The position numbers and the translations under genes are program-made. A stretch of DNA of 64,000 nt from an uncultured Methanomassiliicoccus sp. (GTDB lineage: Archaea; Thermoplasmatota; Thermoplasmata; Methanomassiliicoccales; Methanomassiliicoccaceae): NCBI GenBank assembly GCA_905202485.1, contig CAJKRY010000002.1, positions 1 to 64,000 on the forward strand, written 5' to 3'. Positions within the stretch are counted from its first letter, which is position 1; each line of letters opens with the position of its first letter. The notes below the pieces were generated by a model, which did no database searches, was not told the DNA's origin, and saw only the letters and a program-made list of their open reading frames with translations. Shown in pieces: positions 27,103 to 36,254 of this stretch.

Positions 27103-29283
27103 ATGGATGCAATTGAAAAAACACTGAGAGTCGCCGAGGCTAAATCCAAAGACGCAGAGAGGGGCGTAGCCAGAGTTGATCCAGAGATAATGGAATCTTT
27201 GGAGCTTACTGCAGGAGATCTGATTCAGATTGCAGGAAAGAGAAGGACTGCAGCAATTGTATGGCCTGGCTATCCAGAAGATGCTGAAAGAGGCATTCTC
27301 AGAATTGACGGAAATGTGAGAAGAAATGCAGGTACAAGCATTGATGAACGCGTCTCCATAAAAAAGATAGAAGCCCGGGAAGCAAGGAAGATTACATTTG
27401 CTCCGACTGAACCGCTCCGTATAATGGGAGGTGAAGAGTATCTTGGCCAGATCTTAGAAGGACGTGCTGTTACACGCGGAGATGTTGTGCAGATCAATGT
27501 AATGGGCAGAAAAATAGACCTGGTAGTCGTTAACTTTGCCCCTGCAGCCGATGCCACGATCGTCAATAGAAAAACAGAAGTAAAGATCAGCGAAAAACCG
27601 GTGAAAGAAGATCAGGCTAGTATTCCAAAAGTCACATATGAAGACATTGGAGGACTCGAAGAAGAAGTGAAGAAAGTCAGAGAAATGATCGAACTGCCTC
27701 TCAGGCATCCAGAGCTGTTTGAGAGGCTCGGGGTAGAAGCTCCAAAAGGAGTTCTTCTGCATGGGCCGCCAGGAAACGGAAAAACTCTCCTAGCAAAGGC
27801 TGTGGCCGGTGAAACGAATGCAAACTTTACTACAATCGGCGGCCCGGAGATCATGTCAAAATTCTATGGAGAAAGCGAAGAGAGGCTGAGGGAGATCTTC
27901 AAACAGGCAGAAGAGAACGCCCCTTCGATCATCTTCATAGATGAAATCGACTCGATTGCACCTAAAAGAGAAGATGTGAGTGGAGAGACCGAACGCAGAG
28001 TGGTAGCTCAGCTGTTGTCGCTGATGGACGGTCTGGAAGCCAGAGGAAAAGTAGTAGTCATCGGTGCCACCAACAGGCCGAATGCCATAGATCCTGCATT
28101 GAGGAGGCCGGGACGATTTGACCGTGAAATAGAGATCAACCCTCCAAACAAAGACGGAAGGCTGGAAATCCTGCAGATTCACACCAGAGGTATGCCTTTA
28201 GAATCAGAAGTGTCCTTGGAAGAACTCGCAGATCTGACACATGGCTACGTGGGAGCCGATCTTTCAGCACTGTGTAAAGAAGCCGCCATAAGATCCCTGC
28301 GCAGAATACTACCGGACCTGGATCTAGAAATGGAATCCATACCCATAGATGTGCTGAACAAGATCACAGTAAAACGGGAAGATTTCTTCTCTGCACTGCG
28401 AGAAATGCAGCCTTCAGCACTGAGAGAAGTCTTGGTTGAAAAACCAGATGTCCACTGGAGTGACATTGGAGGCTTAGAAGATGTAAAGCGTGAGCTTCAG
28501 GAAGCAGTAGAATGGCCTCTGAAGTATGCTGATGTCTTTGACTACATGGACACTGCGCTTCCTAAGGGAGTATTATTGTACGGTCCGCCGGGAACCGGCA
28601 AGACCATGATGGCGAAGGCAGTCGCCACAGAATCTGAAGCGAACTTCATCAATGTGAAAGGACCTGAATTCCTGAGCAAATGGGTAGGAGAGTCAGAAAA
28701 AGCGGTAAGAGAAACATTCAGAAAAGCAAGACAGGCAGCCCCATGTGTGATCTTCATGGATGAAATTGACTCGATTGCTCCGACAAGGGGCGGGGAGGGA
28801 GACTCACACGTGACAGAGCGTGTCATATCACAATTGTTGACGGAAATTGACGGAATGCAGAGCTTGAACAATGTTATAGTGATCGCAGCCACCAACAGGC
28901 CGGATATACTTGACCCGGCCCTGCTGAGGCCAGGAAGATTTGACAGGATAGTCAAGGTAGGAATGCCTGACTTAGAAGCCAGGAAACAAATTCTGCATAT
29001 CCACACAGACAGAAAACCGCTAGCAGACGATGTCGACTTGGACAAACTGGCAGAAAAAACTGAAGGATTCACTGGTGCAGATCTAGCCGCATTGACGAAC
29101 GAAGCGGTGATGCTTGCAATACGATCGACTATCGCAAAGAATGGAGACAATAAAGAACTAATGAAATCTCAAAAAATCGACATGTCTTTCTTCAACATGG
29201 CGCTGGAGAAAGTTAGACCGATGTCAAGATCAGAACTTGGAATCTATGAGAAAGCAGCAGAAGACTATGTTTACGTGAGGTGA
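27103..29283 (+). CDS. CDC48/VCP-type AAA ATPase
   Basis: A 726-aa homologue of VAT/p97, a hexameric unfoldase that feeds proteins to the proteasome. The N-terminal double-psi-barrel and 4-alpha-beta region spans about residues 1-175. D1 has Walker A GPPGNGKT at 221-228 (Asn where Thr is usual) and Walker B IIFIDEID at about 276-283. D2 has Walker A GPPGTGKT at 494-501 and Walker B VIFMDEID. The C-terminus ends in the hydrophobic-tyrosine motif YVYVR. hsp20 follows at once, and the operator upstream suggests heat-shock control. Confidence 0.95.
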   Translation: MDAIEKTLRVAEAKSKDAERGVARVDPEIMESLELTAGDLIQIAGKRRTAAIVWPGYPEDAERGILRIDGNVRRNAGTSIDERVSIKKIEAREARKITFAPTEPLRIMGGEEYLGQILEGRAVTRGDVVQINVMGRKIDLVVVNFAPAADATIVNRKTEVKISEKPVKEDQASIPKVTYEDIGGLEEEVKKVREMIELPLRHPELFERLGVEAPKGVLLHGPPGNGKTLLAKAVAGETNANFTTIGGPEIMSKFYGESEERLREIFKQAEENAPSIIFIDEIDSIAPKREDVSGETERRVVAQLLSLMDGLEARGKVVVIGATNRPNAIDPALRRPGRFDREIEINPPNKDGRLEILQIHTRGMPLESEVSLEELADLTHGYVGADLSALCKEAAIRSLRRILPDLDLEMESIPIDVLNKITVKREDFFSALREMQPSALREVLVEKPDVHWSDIGGLEDVKRELQEAVEWPLKYADVFDYMDTALPKGVLLYGPPGTGKTMMAKAVATESEANFINVKGPEFLSKWVGESEKAVRETFRKARQAAPCVIFMDEIDSIAPTRGGEGDSHVTERVISQLLTEIDGMQSLNNVIVIAATNRPDILDPALLRPGRFDRIVKVGMPDLEARKQILHIHTDRKPLADDVDLDKLAEKTEGFTGADLAALTNEAVMLAIRSTIAKNGDNKELMKSQKIDMSFFNMALEKVRPMSRSELGIYEKAAEDYVYVR

Positions 29284-29288
29284 GAAGT

Positions 29289-29795
29289 ATGGCCAGAAGA
29301 GTATCCCCATGGGATGAGATATTTGGAAGCTTTGACGAAGAATTCGAAGAGATGCGCAGACGCATGAACAGTATGTTCTCCAGATACGCAAAGGAGGACT
29401 TTGCCGGAGACAATCAGCCTCTCATATACGGATTTTCAATGAGGGTGGGTCCAGACGGTAAAGCCCAAGTGCAGGAGTTTGGCAACACCAACTGCAATCA
29501 GATTGAGAACGGCGGCAGAGAACCGCTGACTGATATTGTCGACGAGGGAGAGAAGATCAAGGTCATCATCGAACTTCCTGGGGTGGAGTTGGAAGATATT
29601 GACCTCAATGCAGAAAACAGCATCCTTGACATTTCCGTAGACCGTGAAGACCGCAAGTTCTCTAAGAAAGTGCAGCTACCTTCAACAGTTTCTCCAGATT
29701 CTGCCAAGGCCACCTATAAAAACGGGGTCTTAACAGTAGTCATGGAAAAAGCTCCCAGCAAAGGTACGTCAATCAAGATTGAGAAAGAAAACTAA
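29289..29795 (+). CDS. Hsp20 / alpha-crystallin family small heat-shock protein
   Basis: A 168-aa chaperone that holds unfolding proteins in oligomers. The alpha-crystallin domain (about 75-165) has IKVIIELPGVELEDIDL and the signature ATYKNGVLTVVM. The N-terminal arm is acidic with Met/Arg-rich helices. The ATG at 29289 was chosen over a GTG at 29280 because GAGGTGA, overlapping the cdc48 stop, is 5 nt upstream. It is the second gene of the cdc48 operon. Confidence 0.92.
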   Translation: MARRVSPWDEIFGSFDEEFEEMRRRMNSMFSRYAKEDFAGDNQPLIYGFSMRVGPDGKAQVQEFGNTNCNQIENGGREPLTDIVDEGEKIKVIIELPGVELEDIDLNAENSILDISVDREDRKFSKKVQLPSTVSPDSAKATYKNGVLTVVMEKAPSKGTSIKIEKEN

Positions 29796-29826
29796 ACTCT
29801 TTCAAAACTTTTTTCATTTTTTAGAA
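29796..29826 (+). terminator. T-tract terminator after hsp20
   Basis: Directly after the hsp20 stop the plus strand carries clustered T runs (TTTTTT at about 29809-29814, and again near 29817-29822), the usual archaeal intrinsic termination signal. No hairpin is needed or seen. Confidence 0.5.
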
Positions 29827-29892
29827 TTTTACACTATCGATGTTGAAATCTCCAGACTAAGGTATTTCTAGAAGTTCGCATCTGTCGAATCT

Positions 29893-30879
29893 ATGACTAG
29901 AGAGGAGGCTATTGAGTCTGTAAGGGCTATGCTTACACGTGCACAGTTCGAAGTGTCAAAGCCTCTTTCTATGAGGGGTACAAGGTTCGATATTGTCGCG
30001 AGAAGAGACGATATTTTAATCATAATCAAAGTTCTGAGCAATGTTGATGCATTTTCAAAAGACAATGCCGAAGAACTCCTCTGCATAGGCCAGGCTTTGG
30101 GAGCGTCTCCGATTCTAATCGGAGAGCGGTCCGGTTCTGGTGAGATAGAATCTGGAATAATATACTCCAGGTTTGGGATTCCCATCATTTCTGTAGGAAC
30201 TCTTTCAGATTACATAATTGAAGATGTCCCTCCGCTGATATTTGCAGCTTCTGGAGGCTTCTATGTAAAGATAGACAGCGAGCTCATGCATAAAATCAGA
30301 GAAGAGAGAAACATCTCCCTCGGAACTCTAGCTGAGATTGCAGGAGTATCAAGGCGTACAATCCAGATGTATGAAGGAGGAATGGGTGCGATGATTGATG
30401 CTGCGCTGAGACTAGAGGAATACCTGGATCAGCCGATATTGATGCCCATAGACCCGTTTGCACCGGTGCAGAAATTAAAAACATCGCAGAAAAAGGAGAT
30501 TGCATCTGCTGCCCCGCAGCCTGCAACCCAGGATGTGTTTACCAAGGAAGTATTCAACACGCTGTCAACCATGGGATTTTCAGTAACTCCCGTAACCAGA
30601 AGTCCGTTTGAGGCTTTAGCCCAAGACAGTCAGATCTTGATACTTACGGCACTCGGCAAAGACGAAAACAGCATACTTTCTAAAGCGGCCAGTGTTTCAG
30701 ATATCTCAAGAGTCACAGGCAGATGTTCAGTGGTGATTATAGAAAGAGGCAGAGGTCGGGAAAGCATCAGCGGCACTCCCCTGATAGACCGTGAAGAACT
30801 CAACAGTATCGATGAAACGTATGTTCTCTACGACATTGTAAGCTCAAGGAGCGACAGCAATGAGACAAATAAGAATTGA
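29893..30879 (+). CDS. Predicted archaeal transcription regulator, COG1395 type
   Basis: A 328-aa protein with a Cro/CI-type helix-turn-helix in the middle (about residues 130-190: REERNISLGTLAEIAGVSRRTIQMYEGG), flanked by an N-terminal nuclease-fold-like domain (RGTRFDIVARRDDILIIIKV) and a C-terminal domain. The layout matches a conserved archaeal family of putative regulators; no target is known. The start is ATG 29893. It overlaps the next gene by 20 nt and the two are probably one unit. Confidence 0.78.
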   Translation: MTREEAIESVRAMLTRAQFEVSKPLSMRGTRFDIVARRDDILIIIKVLSNVDAFSKDNAEELLCIGQALGASPILIGERSGSGEIESGIIYSRFGIPIISVGTLSDYIIEDVPPLIFAASGGFYVKIDSELMHKIREERNISLGTLAEIAGVSRRTIQMYEGGMGAMIDAALRLEEYLDQPILMPIDPFAPVQKLKTSQKKEIASAAPQPATQDVFTKEVFNTLSTMGFSVTPVTRSPFEALAQDSQILILTALGKDENSILSKAASVSDISRVTGRCSVVIIERGRGRESISGTPLIDREELNSIDETYVLYDIVSSRSDSNETNKN

Positions 30880-31546
30880 AGACTCGATTGTAACGGTATT
30901 GCCTACCGTCAAAGGATTAGTATCTGATTCAGAGAGGGTGGTTAATGCCGTAGAAAGCATATCTCCAGACGTTATTGCAGTTTCTATTTCCAAAGAGGAG
31001 CTGGCAGGCCTGAAAGATATGGAGCCTACAGACGAAATAGAACTGAATGACATTGAGATAGTCTATGCCGCCATGTTAGAAGAGTTTGGAGAAGTTGCTA
31101 CTCCGTCTCCTTACCTGATATCAGCTCTGAATGCTGCAAATTCCAGAGAGATACCGATTCTCCCGATTGACATGAATGATGAAGTATACACAGAATCGTA
31201 CTGCAGGAATGTCAAAACAATGGAGATGCTTAAGGAATCTAGAAGAGCAAAGAGTCTTTTAAGAAAAAAGAATAAATTTGATTTTTCATCCCCTGAAGCC
31301 TTTGCTATATCATGGGATGCCATGGTCAATAAGAAAGGATTCAGAGCGCTTGAGACAGAAAGAGAGGCTCATATGGCATCAGTTATTAAGGCGATCTCAA
31401 GGACGTATAGCAATATTCTTGCAATAATCGAAGTAGAAAGAGCAGATGCCGTTATTTCGCTTTTGAATGAAGAATCCTGCACTGCATGTCAGGAACTTTC
31501 AGAAGTCATTGAGATCAAGAAAGAGCTGAAAGAAGAAGCTGTCTGA
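30860..31546 (+). CDS. TraB-like domain protein, uncharacterised
   Basis: A 228-aa protein. The segment VVNAVESISPDVIAVSISKEELAGL resembles the early part of TraB/PrgY-family proteins, as does the late part EREAHMASVIKAISRTYSNILAIIEVERADAVISLL, but the usual GTAH motif is absent. The assignment is tentative and the function of the family in archaea is unknown. It has no membrane segments. It overlaps the HTH gene upstream and its stop abuts that of the convergent regulator. Confidence 0.45.
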   Translation: MRQIRIEDSIVTVLPTVKGLVSDSERVVNAVESISPDVIAVSISKEELAGLKDMEPTDEIELNDIEIVYAAMLEEFGEVATPSPYLISALNAANSREIPILPIDMNDEVYTESYCRNVKTMEMLKESRRAKSLLRKKNKFDFSSPEAFAISWDAMVNKKGFRALETEREAHMASVIKAISRTYSNILAIIEVERADAVISLLNEESCTACQELSEVIEIKKELKEEAV

Positions 31547-32161
31547 TTACCACTCAGACAGCCACTCCTTGATTGAATCCAGAACTATATCGTCTCTCAC
31601 AGAAATCATCTTAGCGATATCGTTCATGTTGCACTCAGGATGTAGTATGAACTCATGAATTATTTTTCTAACCATATAGTCCGGAATAGAGGAAGTTGTC
31701 TCTCTTGCACACTGCAGAAGCTTTTCTTTCTCTGCAAGAAGCTCTTCTCTTCTGGTATTCAGCATGTCAAGCTCATCTTCGATTTTTTTCATGCGGTCTC
31801 TCAATTCAGAAACATCCTGAGACCCGCCTTCTTCAACCAGAGTTTCTTCTGCCTGATCTCTGGAGATTAATTCAGCATTGAACAAATTCGGTCCCAAATC
31901 GACTACTATGCTAAATGTCTGGATCGGATAGTATTTCCGTCTCTGCGGCCCCTTGAGATCACTTTTTTCTGTATATGATTCCACTAAGCCGTTTTCCTCC
32001 ATGACCTTAAGATGCTTCACTATAGCCTGCTGGCTGATACCCAGTTCTTTAGATAATTGAAGAGGATAATGAGGTTCTCTAACTAATGCTTCTAAGATCT
32101 GCCGGCGTGCAGGATTTTCAATAACAGATAATACTGAATCGAGATCACTCATATATCTCAT
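31547..32161 (-). CDS. ArsR-type winged-helix regulator, Phr/HSR1-like
   Basis: A 204-aa regulator. The winged helix covers about residues 1-80 (VIENPARRQILEALV, then LSKELGISQQAIVKHLKVMEENGLVES and a basic wing GPQRRKYYPI). Residues about 112-155 are a predicted coiled coil, and a helical end follows. Length and layout match the archaeal heat-shock repressors Phr and HSR1. Its own promoter carries the same operator as cdc48-hsp20, so it probably represses both and releases them on heat or misfolding stress. An ATG at 32152 is a possible alternative start. Confidence 0.7.
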   Translation of the reverse strand: MRYMSDLDSVLSVIENPARRQILEALVREPHYPLQLSKELGISQQAIVKHLKVMEENGLVESYTEKSDLKGPQRRKYYPIQTFSIVVDLGPNLFNAELISRDQAEETLVEEGGSQDVSELRDRMKKIEDELDMLNTRREELLAEKEKLLQCARETTSSIPDYMVRKIIHEFILHPECNMNDIAKMISVRDDIVLDSIKEWLSEW

Positions 32162-32163
32162 CT

Positions 32164-32200
32164 CTATGTAACTATGAGTTGTATACTTAGTATTTATTTA
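32164..32200 (-). promoter_or_regulatory. Operator and promoter of the Phr/HSR1-like regulator
   Basis: On the plus strand 32164-32186 reads CTATGTAACT, ATG, AGTTGTATAC. The right half-site is identical over 10 nt to that of the cdc48 operator, the spacer is again 3 nt, and the left half matches at 7 of 10 positions. A TATA-like AAATAAATAC lies just upstream on the minus strand (about 32189-32199), so the site covers the predicted start of transcription, as expected for autorepression. Confidence 0.7.
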
Positions 32201-32280
32201 TTTCTGATATGGAATATGATCTGGGAGCAGGACCCAGCAGAAGGAATATCTACAAATACGGTACAGCTATTTGACAACCA

Positions 32281-33333
32281 ATGCCTGGAGAGCTTGTAGA
32301 AGACAGTGTTGTAATCAAAGACTCAGCTGAAGCTAGTACAATCTACAACAAAGGGTGTTACGGATATCCAGTCTCAGGTGGAGGTCTGGAGCTGGATTTG
32401 ATGGAGGCTTCATACCTCGTTGAATCAAACCGATTGGACGTTACCAGTGACGGTAACCCAATAACCTTGGAAGATTTAATCAGAGCCGCTTCGCTGATAC
32501 ACCGGGACTTTGAGATAGACTACACTGTTTACAGAGATCTGAGACAGAGAGGTTATATCGTCAAAGCAGGAGGAGATTTTAATTTCCGCCTTTTTCCCAG
32601 AGGAGGCACGCCGAATAACTCACAGACCAAAAGCTGGGTCATGTCAGTAAGCGAGCGGGCAACATTTCAGATTGATCCTTTCGTAGCTAGCATAGAGCAG
32701 GCAGATCAGACAAGAAAAGAACTCTTGACGGGTGTTGTTGACGAAGAAGGAGATATTACTTATTATCACCCGTCCAAATCTGAACCTAAAGGAAATGTCA
32801 ATATAAAATGGGAAGAAGGGCCAGCAGTGGCATCCCTGATGGAAGACCGTGTTCTGGTGTTTGATCAAAAATCTGCAGAAAGACTGCAGGAACACGGATA
32901 CTATGGGAAGCAAACCGGAGCCGTGCTTCAGCTGTCATTGATCGAAGCGGCACATTTGATGGAAAGGGGATGGCTGGAAGTCGTCAGAATTGCTTCCAAC
33001 AGGCGCATAAATGCAGACAGATTCAAAAAACGCGCTGTCAAATTCCAGCCGGATTTTGACCTCAGACTTGCTGTATACAATGATCTCAGGTCCAGATCGC
33101 TGATAGTAAAAACAGGATTCAAATACGGTTCGCATTTCAGAGTATATGACGATGATCCAGACAAAACTCATGCCAGATGGCTCGTTCATTCGATACCGAC
33201 AGATTATGAAACGATCTGGCCAGAGATGTCCAGAGCGGTCAGGCTTGCACACGGCGTAAAAAAAGAGATTCTGTTTGCAAGAGTCTCGCCTGAAAAAATA
33301 GACTATATAAAGCTTACAAGAGTCAGACCATGA
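32281..33333 (+). CDS. endA: tRNA-splicing endonuclease (tRNA-intron lyase)
   Basis: A 350-aa two-repeat form of the archaeal splicing endonuclease, which cuts bulge-helix-bulge introns from tRNA. The C-terminal repeat keeps the catalytic set: Tyr in HFRVYDDD, His in ARWLVHS and Lys in HGVKKEILFA. The N-terminal repeat (FNFRLFP, SWVMSV, TRKELL) lacks the Tyr/His pair and is structural, as in homodimeric two-domain enzymes. A TATA-like TACAAATACG at about 32251-32260 is some 26 nt before the ATG, so the transcript is probably leaderless. Confidence 0.88.
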   Translation: MPGELVEDSVVIKDSAEASTIYNKGCYGYPVSGGGLELDLMEASYLVESNRLDVTSDGNPITLEDLIRAASLIHRDFEIDYTVYRDLRQRGYIVKAGGDFNFRLFPRGGTPNNSQTKSWVMSVSERATFQIDPFVASIEQADQTRKELLTGVVDEEGDITYYHPSKSEPKGNVNIKWEEGPAVASLMEDRVLVFDQKSAERLQEHGYYGKQTGAVLQLSLIEAAHLMERGWLEVVRIASNRRINADRFKKRAVKFQPDFDLRLAVYNDLRSRSLIVKTGFKYGSHFRVYDDDPDKTHARWLVHSIPTDYETIWPEMSRAVRLAHGVKKEILFARVSPEKIDYIKLTRVRP

Positions 33334-33382
33334 AGCTTCCCAAAGCATATAAATATCGTCAGATATTGTGGAAATAAAGTAA

Positions 33383-33455
33383 GGGCCCATGGTCTAGTGG
33401 TTATGACGTCTCCTTCACACGGAGAAGATCGCCGATTCGAATTCGGCTGGGCCCA
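33383..33455 (+). tRNA. tRNA-Val (CAC)
   Basis: Acceptor GGGCCCA at 33383-33389 pairs with TGGGCCC at 33448-33454. The anticodon stem TCTCC/GGAGA encloses loop TTCACAC with anticodon CAC. The T arm is GCCGA-TTCGAAT-TCGGC. The discriminator is A and only CC of CCA is encoded. A TATA box CATATAAATA lies at about 33346-33355. Confidence 0.95.
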
Positions 33456-33466
33456 CCTTAGCTTTT

Positions 33467-34165
33467 TTACGATTCTTTGTTGTAGTAAGGACGCTTTTCT
33501 TTTGTGCATTCATTATTTCTTTCACTAAAATCACATATCAATTCGTTCGGCTTCTCCATCTGGATATCCAGATTTGAAGATATCAAATCAATAGTGTGTT
33601 TAATGCAATAAATGAATTCCTCTTGCAACATCGTGGTCCGCCGAGCTTACCGAGTTCAATGAGACACATACACAAAAGAGTGTTTGCCCGCCCCCACGGT
33701 TATTCGCTAGATAGTGTAGATTTGGAAATTATACTGTAAAACGTCCCACAGCTTACCGCAGCACCGCATAATCCAGATATTCGCAGGTTATTGATAGCAC
33801 CTGCTTTCCTCGTGTCTCCATCTTCGCCAAACATGGAGGTAAGTCGATGCTGCTACCCCGCGTTGTTATACGCGGCCAGCATTGACGCATCTACCAAAAT
33901 ATGATGTTTAACATCATGCATCCTGACTGCTAGATTTTTAAGATCGTCTGCAATATCATAAGATTTTTTGAGTTTGAATCAAAGCGGCTTGTTTTAATGA
34001 TATTTACAGCCTGATTGTCGTAGCAGCCTCTGTGTCCGTTGGCACAGGAGTCTTTACAACTAAATTCCATACCGCATACTGAGCAGGCTTCTGTTTCTAA
34101 AGTAGTCTTGTAAGTATAGACTCCCCACAGACAACACAGATGTTCAGGCTTAACAAATCAGTCAT
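33467..34165 (-). pseudogene. Shattered DUF5714-type zinc-domain protein gene
   Basis: Read on the minus strand from ATG 34165, pieces of one protein appear in order but in different frames. The N-terminal zinc domain starts as NICVVCG, then shifts by one base at a GGGG run near 34122 into VYTYKTTLETEACSVCG and CKDSCANGHRGCYDN. Next come VKHHILVDASMLAAYNNAG, then a frame with SGLCGAAVSCGTFYSII, then LGGPRCCKRNSFIAL, and last DIQMEKPNELICDF and NNECTKEKRPYY ending at TAA 33467. These match, in order, the conserved blocks I recall for DUF5714 proteins. At least four frameshifts or stops break it, so it cannot make the full protein. Confidence 0.75.
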
Positions 34166-34267
34166 ATTATCTCTAATTATACTCGAATTGATGAAATTTT
34201 AACGCGCAACTATGGTAAGTCGCACAATACCAAAATGCATACGTAACATTCAGTATTAAATTGAACT

Positions 34268-34328
34268 TTAATTAATACATTTCATCATTAATTAATAAAT
34301 CTATTTGTTAAACAGTTAGTATATAAAG
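34268..34328 (+). promoter_or_regulatory. Promoter of the ABC exporter with AT palindrome
   Basis: A TATA-like GTATATAAAG lies at about 34319-34328, some 75 nt before the ABC gene start. Upstream of it an inverted repeat TTAATTAAT (34268-34276) and ATTAATTAA (34287-34295) with 10-nt spacing could be an operator, although in such AT-rich DNA it may arise by chance. Confidence 0.4.
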
Positions 34329-34399
34329 TATAAAAACAACGTTAAAGGTATATACCCTCAAACCAGTATGAAAAATTGCAAGAGAATGGGAGGGAGTTT

Positions 34400-35401
34400 G
34401 TGGAAAACATTATTGAAGTCAGAGATTTGAAAAAGATCTTTGACAAAAATATTCGAGCTGTTGATGGCGTAAGCTTCGACGTAAAAGAAGGTGAGATCTT
34501 TGGTTTTCTGGGACCGAACGGTGCTGGAAAATCAACAACAATTTCCATGATCACTACTCTTCTGACGCCAACCAGCGGACACATCACGATTGATGGGAAG
34601 GATGCAGTTAAGTCTGCAACCCAGGTAAGGAAAACAATCGGCCTGGTGCCGCAGGCTCTGACTGCTGATGATCAGCTGTCTGGAAGAGAAAACATGCAGC
34701 TCCAGGCTGATTTGTACGATGTCCCCAAAGACATTGCAAAAGAAAGGATTGATGAACTGCTTTCGATAGTAAAACTAGAAGAAGCTGCGGACAGGCGTGT
34801 GGACACTTATTCTGGCGGCATGAGAAAGAGATTGGAATTAGCAGAAGGCCTGATTCATCATCCGAAAATATTATTTTTAGACGAGCCGACATTAGGATTA
34901 GACATTCAGACCAGAGAGATCATCTGGGAATATATTACAAACATAAAGAAACAAAGCGGAATGACTGTGTTTCTGACTACCCACTATCTGGAAGAAGCAG
35001 AATCTCTCTGCGATCGGATCGCAATAATTGACAGAGGAAAGATAATAGTCATTGGTACACCAGATGAATTAAAAGCGTCGCTGGGTGGTGACCTTATTGA
35101 AATCGAAGTCCACGAGTCTCAGGAGTGCAGGAATTCGCTTGACTCGATACCGGGCATAGACAGCGTCGAGTACAAAGATGGAAAGTATATCCTCAGGACT
35201 CCAAACGGCGATGATGTTATGGAATTCGTTCTGGCTAAAATAGCCGAGGATAGGTGGAAAATCAAGAATATATCACTCCAGAAACCCAGCATGAACCAGG
35301 TATTTTTGAAATACACTGGAAAATCGCTGAGGGACGATGCTACGAAAATGGACAAATTCGCAGCAAGGGCTGCAGCAGCACAGAACCGCAGAAGGAGATA
35401 A
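34400..35401 (+). CDS. ABC transporter ATP-binding protein, DrrA type
   Basis: A 333-aa ATPase of the drug/antibiotic exporter (ABC-2) class. Walker A is GPNGAGKST near residue 40, the signature is YSGGMRKRLELAEGL, Walker B is ILFLDEPTLGLD and the switch histidine is in FLTTHYLEEAE. The C-terminal 80-90 residues form the extra domain common in DrrA-like proteins. The GTG at 34400 was chosen, with GGGAGGGAG just upstream, over a TTG at 34376. It pairs with the permease one base downstream. Confidence 0.9.
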   Translation: MENIIEVRDLKKIFDKNIRAVDGVSFDVKEGEIFGFLGPNGAGKSTTISMITTLLTPTSGHITIDGKDAVKSATQVRKTIGLVPQALTADDQLSGRENMQLQADLYDVPKDIAKERIDELLSIVKLEEAADRRVDTYSGGMRKRLELAEGLIHHPKILFLDEPTLGLDIQTREIIWEYITNIKKQSGMTVFLTTHYLEEAESLCDRIAIIDRGKIIVIGTPDELKASLGGDLIEIEVHESQECRNSLDSIPGIDSVEYKDGKYILRTPNGDDVMEFVLAKIAEDRWKIKNISLQKPSMNQVFLKYTGKSLRDDATKMDKFAARAAAAQNRRRR

Positions 35402-35402
35402 G

Positions 35403-36212
35403 ATGTCTGAACTGAAAACATACCTCAGACAGACTTTTGCCCTTACAGGCAGAGAATTAAAACATTGGTATAGGAGCAAAATGCAGATATTCATGGCATT
35501 GATTCAGCCGATTATCTGGTTGGGTCTCTTCGGTTTTGCCATGAATGGTTTTATCAATTCTGCCATGGAGCAGGTCGGTCAAGAAGTTGACTACATGAGC
35601 TTTCTGATTATCGGACTTGTAATTATCACCGCTTTAACAACTTCAATGAATGCAGGAATGTCAGTAGTATGGGACAGGAGGTTTGGATTCCTCGAAAAAC
35701 TCAAAGCGGCTCCTGTACCCAGAGGCATTATTCCTCTTTCTAAAGTATTGTCTACAACAGTTAAAGCAATAATTCAGTCTCTGCTGATCTTAGTAATCGG
35801 ACTTGCATTCGGCTTAAAATTTGTAGCTGGATTCAACATACTGGATTTTATAACACTGATTCTGATAGTAGCGATGGTAGCTCTTACATTCTCTTCAATA
35901 TTTGTTGCGCTGGGACTTGTAATCAAGAATCAGGATGTGCTGATGGGAGTAAATATGCTTCTGAACCTGCCTCTGATGTTTGCATCCGGTGTCCTGTTTC
36001 CAACAGCTTCATTCCCTGAAGCATTAAAGGTTGTAGCAAACATCAATCCGCTTACATATGCAGCCGATGCTGCCAGAAGGGTATCGGTAGGGGATGTGAT
36101 GATCTCTATACCCAGTATGAGTCTGGGAATGGACCTATTGGTATTGTTCATTGTAGCAATAGCAATCACAGCATTGTGCATGTTCTTCGCAAGACGCGGT
36201 TTAAAAGCCTGA
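35403..36212 (+). CDS. ABC-2 type transporter permease
   Basis: A 269-aa membrane protein with about six transmembrane helices, the partner of the preceding ATPase. Recognised from the WDRRFGFLEKLKAAPVPRG loop and the NINPLTYAADAAR segment typical of daunorubicin-type exporter permeases. GAAGGAG lies 6 nt before ATG 35403, overlapping the end of the ATPase gene. The exported substrate is unknown. Confidence 0.9.
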   Translation: MSELKTYLRQTFALTGRELKHWYRSKMQIFMALIQPIIWLGLFGFAMNGFINSAMEQVGQEVDYMSFLIIGLVIITALTTSMNAGMSVVWDRRFGFLEKLKAAPVPRGIIPLSKVLSTTVKAIIQSLLILVIGLAFGLKFVAGFNILDFITLILIVAMVALTFSSIFVALGLVIKNQDVLMGVNMLLNLPLMFASGVLFPTASFPEALKVVANINPLTYAADAARRVSVGDVMISIPSMSLGMDLLVLFIVAIAITALCMFFARRGLKA

Positions 36213-36254
36213 CCCAATGGATATTTAAACCAAAAACCATTTCATTTAAAGCCC

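Noticed and set aside
33467..34165. Transposase (TnpB-like) remnant suggested by the cysteine pairs
   Set aside because: The ordered blocks (HH-L-V, CGAAVSCG, GGPRCCKR, final Cys-rich tail) fit a DUF5714-type protein and no transposase or terminal repeats are seen.
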